Source: Janthinobacterium lividum (GTDB lineage: Bacteria > Pseudomonadota > Gammaproteobacteria > Burkholderiales > Burkholderiaceae_D). From it: a stretch of DNA of 64,000 nt. The stretch lies in assembly GCF_034424625.1 (NCBI RefSeq), contig NZ_CP139976.1, forward strand, positions 496,001-560,000. The letters run 5' to 3'. A model generated the notes under the pieces. It did not search any database, was not told where the DNA came from, and saw only the letters and a program-made list of their open reading frames with translations. The position numbers and the translations under genes were made by a program. Of this stretch, positions 61,393 to 64,000 are shown one piece after another; the first letter of the stretch is position 1, and every line of letters starts with the position of its first letter.

Positions 61393-62454
61393 ATGCGCTT
61401 GACGATTTCCCGCCTGGCCGCCGCCTGTGCCTGTCTGGGCCTGGGTGCGTGCGCCAGCCACACGGCGCACGCGCCGCGGCTGCCGGCGCCGCCCGCTGCC
61501 GCTGCCGATGCGGCCTATGTCGCGGGACGCCAGTATTTTGATGCGGGCGACCTGCCTGCCGCGCAAGCGGCCTACGAGCAAGCCCTGCGCGCCGCGCCGC
61601 GCCATGTGAATGCGCGCAACGGCCTGGCCGTGCTGCACGCGCAGCGGGGCGAGCACGATGCGGCGATTGCCCATTGGCTGGCCTTGACGCAGGAGGCGGG
61701 CACGCCGCAGCCGCAACAGGCGTATCTGTTCAGCAATCTCGGTCATGCTTATTATCTGAGTGGACGCGATGCGCAAGCCTTGCCCGCGCTGGAACAGGCG
61801 TGTCTGCTCGACCCGCTCAATGCGCTGGCCTGGCAGCATCTGGCGCAGGTGCTCGAACGGCTGGGGCAACACGCGCGCGCGGCCGTCATGCGGCGCCAGG
61901 CGGCCAGCTTGCAGGAGCACGATTTGCGGCGCGACATGGCCGTCTTGCGCAACGCGGCGCCACCGCAGGGTGTACCCGTGGCCGCGCCGGTGCCGGATGT
62001 GCCCGCCATGGCGCGCATCGAGATCACGCAAACCGACGGCATGGCCCGCTTGCAGCGTGTGCCGGCAGCCGTGCGCAGCGTGCCCGTTGCCGTTGCCATA
62101 CCCCGTCCGCGCCTGGAAATTGTGAATGGCAATGGCGTGCCTGGCCTGGCCGCCGCACTGGCGCGCAGCCTGGCCGGCGCTCCCGTGCAGGTGGTGCGCC
62201 TGGCCAATGAAACCAGCTTCCAGGTGGCGCGCACGCGCGTCGAATACCGGCCCGCGCAGGAGCAGGCGGCGCGCCAGCTGGCCCGCCAGTTGGGGATGCA
62301 GGTACAAACCCAGGTGCAGACCCAGGCCGCCGATTGTCCTGTCAGCGAGCTGCGCCTGGTACTGGGGCGCGACCTGAGCGATCCGTCCATGCTGCACCGC
62401 TATTATCTGCAGCAGTTGCAGCTGGCGCGCCAGGCGCTGGCGCGGCTCGGTTAA
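61393..62454 (+). CDS. tadD: TadD-like TPR lipoprotein with LytR C-terminal domain
   Basis: A 353-aa protein with lipobox LGAC (Cys20). TPR repeats span ~45-180 (YFDAGDLPAAQAAYEQALRAAPRHVNARNGLAVL, YLFSNLGHAYYLSGRDAQALPALEQA). Residues ~240-330 form a LytR_C-type domain (RLEIVNGNGVPGLAAALARSL, YRPAQEQAARQLARQLG). TadD is needed for pilus assembly; the added domain may bind cell-wall or surface polymers (inference). Last gene of the tad operon; AAAGGAG supports the start. Confidence 0.9.
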   Translation: MRLTISRLAAACACLGLGACASHTAHAPRLPAPPAAAADAAYVAGRQYFDAGDLPAAQAAYEQALRAAPRHVNARNGLAVLHAQRGEHDAAIAHWLALTQEAGTPQPQQAYLFSNLGHAYYLSGRDAQALPALEQACLLDPLNALAWQHLAQVLERLGQHARAAVMRRQAASLQEHDLRRDMAVLRNAAPPQGVPVAAPVPDVPAMARIEITQTDGMARLQRVPAAVRSVPVAVAIPRPRLEIVNGNGVPGLAAALARSLAGAPVQVVRLANETSFQVARTRVEYRPAQEQAARQLARQLGMQVQTQVQTQAADCPVSELRLVLGRDLSDPSMLHRYYLQQLQLARQALARLG

Positions 62455-62476
62455 CACGCCTCTGTTGATGCAAAAG

Positions 62477-62507
62477 AAACGGCGCCCATGAGGCGCCGTT
62501 TTATTTC
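62477..62507. terminator. Bidirectional terminator between tadD and the PEP-CTERM gene
   Basis: AAACGGCGCC (62477-62486) and GGCGCCGTTT (62492-62501) form a 10-bp stem with loop CATGA, followed by TATTT on the plus strand. On the minus strand the stem runs into TTTCTTTTG, so it can stop transcripts from both sides. Confidence 0.8.
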
Positions 62508-63507
62508 ATGCTGCTGATGATTGTGGTTGGCGGCGCCGCGTAAAAGCCAGGGCCGCCAGTCCCATGCCCAGCAGGAACAGGGTGCCCGGTTCCGGCACGG
62601 CCAGGGGATCGATGACGACGATGTCGGTGCGCGTGGACTTGGAAAAGTTCAAGGTATAGCTGCCGGCCGGCAGGGCGAAATTCGAGGTCAGGGAAAACAT
62701 CGCAAAGCCATTCGTGAAGGCGCGCCCGGTAGCGGGGTCGTTGGTGCCGGCCGTCATGTTCAGGCTGAACGGATCCAGGCTGCCGACCGTATGGTTGCCG
62801 TTGACGTCGCTGCCATTGTTGGCATCGCCATCGGGTGCGAACTGGAAGATCACGCCATCGGCATTCGCGTTCGACAGGCAGCCGACGGGGCTGGCGCTGT
62901 TGCAGGAGATATTGAAGATATCCATGATCGACACGTTCGACTTGTCGCCCATGGTCGTCACGCTGGTGCGCAGGTCGCGCCGTCCCATGAAGCTGAAGGT
63001 GATGAAGCCGGCGCTCGACAGGGTCAGGTTGACGGAGCCGGTGAGCGTGTCGCCGGCCGTGGATGTGGCGGCACCGACCGTGTTGCGCTGGGCTTCCGCC
63101 ACGGCGCGCACCGTGGCGCCGCCATTGAGCATGTTGCCGAAGGCATGTGCATCGCCGCGGGCGAACTCCAGGGTGGAACTGGGGCTGGGGGCGTAATTGT
63201 TTTGCGGCAAGCCGCTGCAGCCTCCACCCGAGCACACTTGCAGTACGTCGGCGTTGGCGGCCGGTCCTGTATTGACGGCACGCGGATTGACGGCTACGCC
63301 GCCTTCGAAAAACGCGCTGTCGCTGGCATTGCGATTCGCGCCGGCCAGCGACAGCGCGCCGGCGCTGGTGGTGATGCGGAAATTGTTCAACTCATTGACG
63401 GCCAGGCCGTACGCGCCGGCCTGCGCCTGGCCGCTGGCCAGCAGGCTTGCCGCCGCCAGTGCGCCCAGCCAGCCCAGGGTCTTGCTTCGTGTGTGATCGA
63501 CGTTCAT
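62506..63507 (-). CDS. PEP-CTERM sorting domain protein
   Basis: A 333-aa secreted protein. A signal peptide is cut near AQAGA (~residue 31). The middle is rich in Ser, Asn, Gly and Thr, with a cysteine pair (VCSGGGCSG) and a second (CNSASPVGC). The C-terminus has VPEPGTLFLLGMGLAALAFTRRR: the VPEP motif, a membrane helix and an Arg cluster, the signal for exosortase. It is therefore likely placed in the envelope or matrix by an exosortase encoded elsewhere. It converges with the Tad locus. Function beyond sorting unknown. Confidence 0.93.
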   Translation of the reverse strand: MNVDHTRSKTLGWLGALAAASLLASGQAQAGAYGLAVNELNNFRITTSAGALSLAGANRNASDSAFFEGGVAVNPRAVNTGPAANADVLQVCSGGGCSGLPQNNYAPSPSSTLEFARGDAHAFGNMLNGGATVRAVAEAQRNTVGAATSTAGDTLTGSVNLTLSSAGFITFSFMGRRDLRTSVTTMGDKSNVSIMDIFNISCNSASPVGCLSNANADGVIFQFAPDGDANNGSDVNGNHTVGSLDPFSLNMTAGTNDPATGRAFTNGFAMFSLTSNFALPAGSYTLNFSKSTRTDIVVIDPLAVPEPGTLFLLGMGLAALAFTRRRQPQSSAA

Positions 63508-63718
63508 CGCAGCCTCTTATCGTGGTCAGTCTCGAAAAATCCGGGGGACAAAGAATCCAGGATGACTTGCCTGGATTCATCTCGTAGACAGGGATAAGCA
63601 GCTTGCGTGCCACACAAAAAAATCACGTGAAATCAATTGCTTGCGCAAAGCGGACTGAGCTGGCGGAAGCAAAGTGTAAGAAAGGCCGACGCCGCTTGGC
63701 GGGCGGCGCCAGCCAGCC

Positions 63719-64000
63719 TCAGGTGCCCCGGTGATAGCCGAGGTGGCCACCGGAATTGCGTGCGCAGCCGCATCCGATGCGCGCCACTTCCTCGCCCTCC
63801 GTCAATTTCCAGTTGGTAATCGTCGTATGCTGCCAGTCGATGTCGCTTTTCTTGACAGGTTTTACCGTCAGGGTGCGTGCTGCCGCATCCGTGTACTCCA
63901 TCAGCTCCTCATCGTTGGCGATGTCGAAATGGCGGTGGATCAGGGAAATGCCGAAGCGGTCGAGCGCGCCATAGCGTTGCAGCACATCGCGCAGTTCGCG
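63719..64000 (-). CDS. Hypothetical protein, C-terminal part
   Basis: The frame is open through the right edge (reading RELRDVLQRYGALDRFG...), so the start lies outside the window; the apparent start near 63985 is internal. Features are LIHRHFDIANDEELMEY and a C-terminal cluster CGCARNSGGHLGYHRGT rich in Cys, His and Gly, which could bind metal. I do not recognise the family. Confidence 0.6.
   Translation of the reverse strand, partial: RELRDVLQRYGALDRFGISLIHRHFDIANDEELMEYTDAAARTLTVKPVKKSDIDWQHTTITNWKLTEGEEVARIGCGCARNSGGHLGYHRGT

Noticed and set aside
1..64000. tRNA, rRNA, CRISPR array, insertion sequence or prophage
   Set aside because: Reading through the window showed no cloverleaf-like tRNA end (GGTTCGAATCC type), no rRNA blocks, no regular spacer-repeat array and no transposase or phage structural gene.

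Overview
The window reads as chromosomal DNA of a GC-rich betaproteobacterium, most likely Oxalobacteraceae (Janthinobacterium, Duganella or Massilia type). This is inferred from gene content (non-phosphorylative pentose pathway, Burkholderiales-style Tad locus, PEP-CTERM protein) and base composition; no rRNA, tRNA, CRISPR array, transposase or prophage gene was seen.

Region 1 (1-18948) is an arabinan/L-arabinose utilisation island. It holds three GH43 enzymes (one cut by the window edge), a GH51 alpha-L-arabinofuranosidase and a GH127 beta-L-arabinofuranosidase. It also has a YtfQRT-YjfF-type furanose ABC importer, galactose mutarotase, and the oxidative route L-arabinose > L-arabonate > 2-keto-3-deoxy-L-arabonate > alpha-ketoglutarate semialdehyde > alpha-ketoglutarate (SDR dehydrogenase, IlvD/Edd dehydratase, AraD1, aldehyde dehydrogenase). 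A GbpR-like LysR regulator closes the island. Three near-identical inverted repeats (ATAY-N8-RTAT) lie before the catabolic operon, the transporter operon and the regulator itself, and two of them share fixed spacing to a common ATTGATTGG element.

Region 2 (18949-28898) is a divergent locus of poorly known genes. Leftward run a metacaspase-like protein with Sel1-like repeats, a membrane protein, a lipoprotein and a TPR/2OG-oxygenase-like protein. Rightward run a sigma-factor-like protein, a single-pass membrane protein, a lipoprotein, a polytopic membrane protein and a secreted glycerophosphodiester phosphodiesterase.

Region 3 (28899-36281) is a LacI-controlled sugar operon: ABC ATPase, permease, binding protein, xylose-isomerase-like TIM barrel and Gfo/Idh/MocA dehydrogenase. 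A perfect 20-bp operator sits on the -10 box. The gene set resembles pathways that oxidise glycosides at C3; a small ferredoxin follows.

Region 4 (36282-48870) is mixed. It contains a MoaD-like protein with a BNR/Asp-box protein, a TetR regulator with a palindromic operator before a metallo-beta-lactamase-fold hydrolase, an orphan LacI regulator, a single-chain indolepyruvate:ferredoxin oxidoreductase with a LysR regulator, and a convergent pair of c-di-GMP enzymes (HD-GYP phosphodiesterase and GGEEF cyclase).

Region 5 (48871-62510) is a complete tad/flp pilus locus: pilin, terminator, prepilin peptidase, MoxR-like ATPase, CpaB, secretin, small lipoprotein, TadG-like, two TadE-like, CpaE, CpaF/TadA, TadB, TadC, TadD. 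It ends at a terminator shared with a convergent PEP-CTERM gene. A further gene runs off the right edge.

An 80-90 bp structured repeat occurs three times (6967, 18961, 60333), each directly after a stop codon and in the same orientation as the gene before it, with compensatory changes in its inner stem. One copy lies between tadB and tadC.
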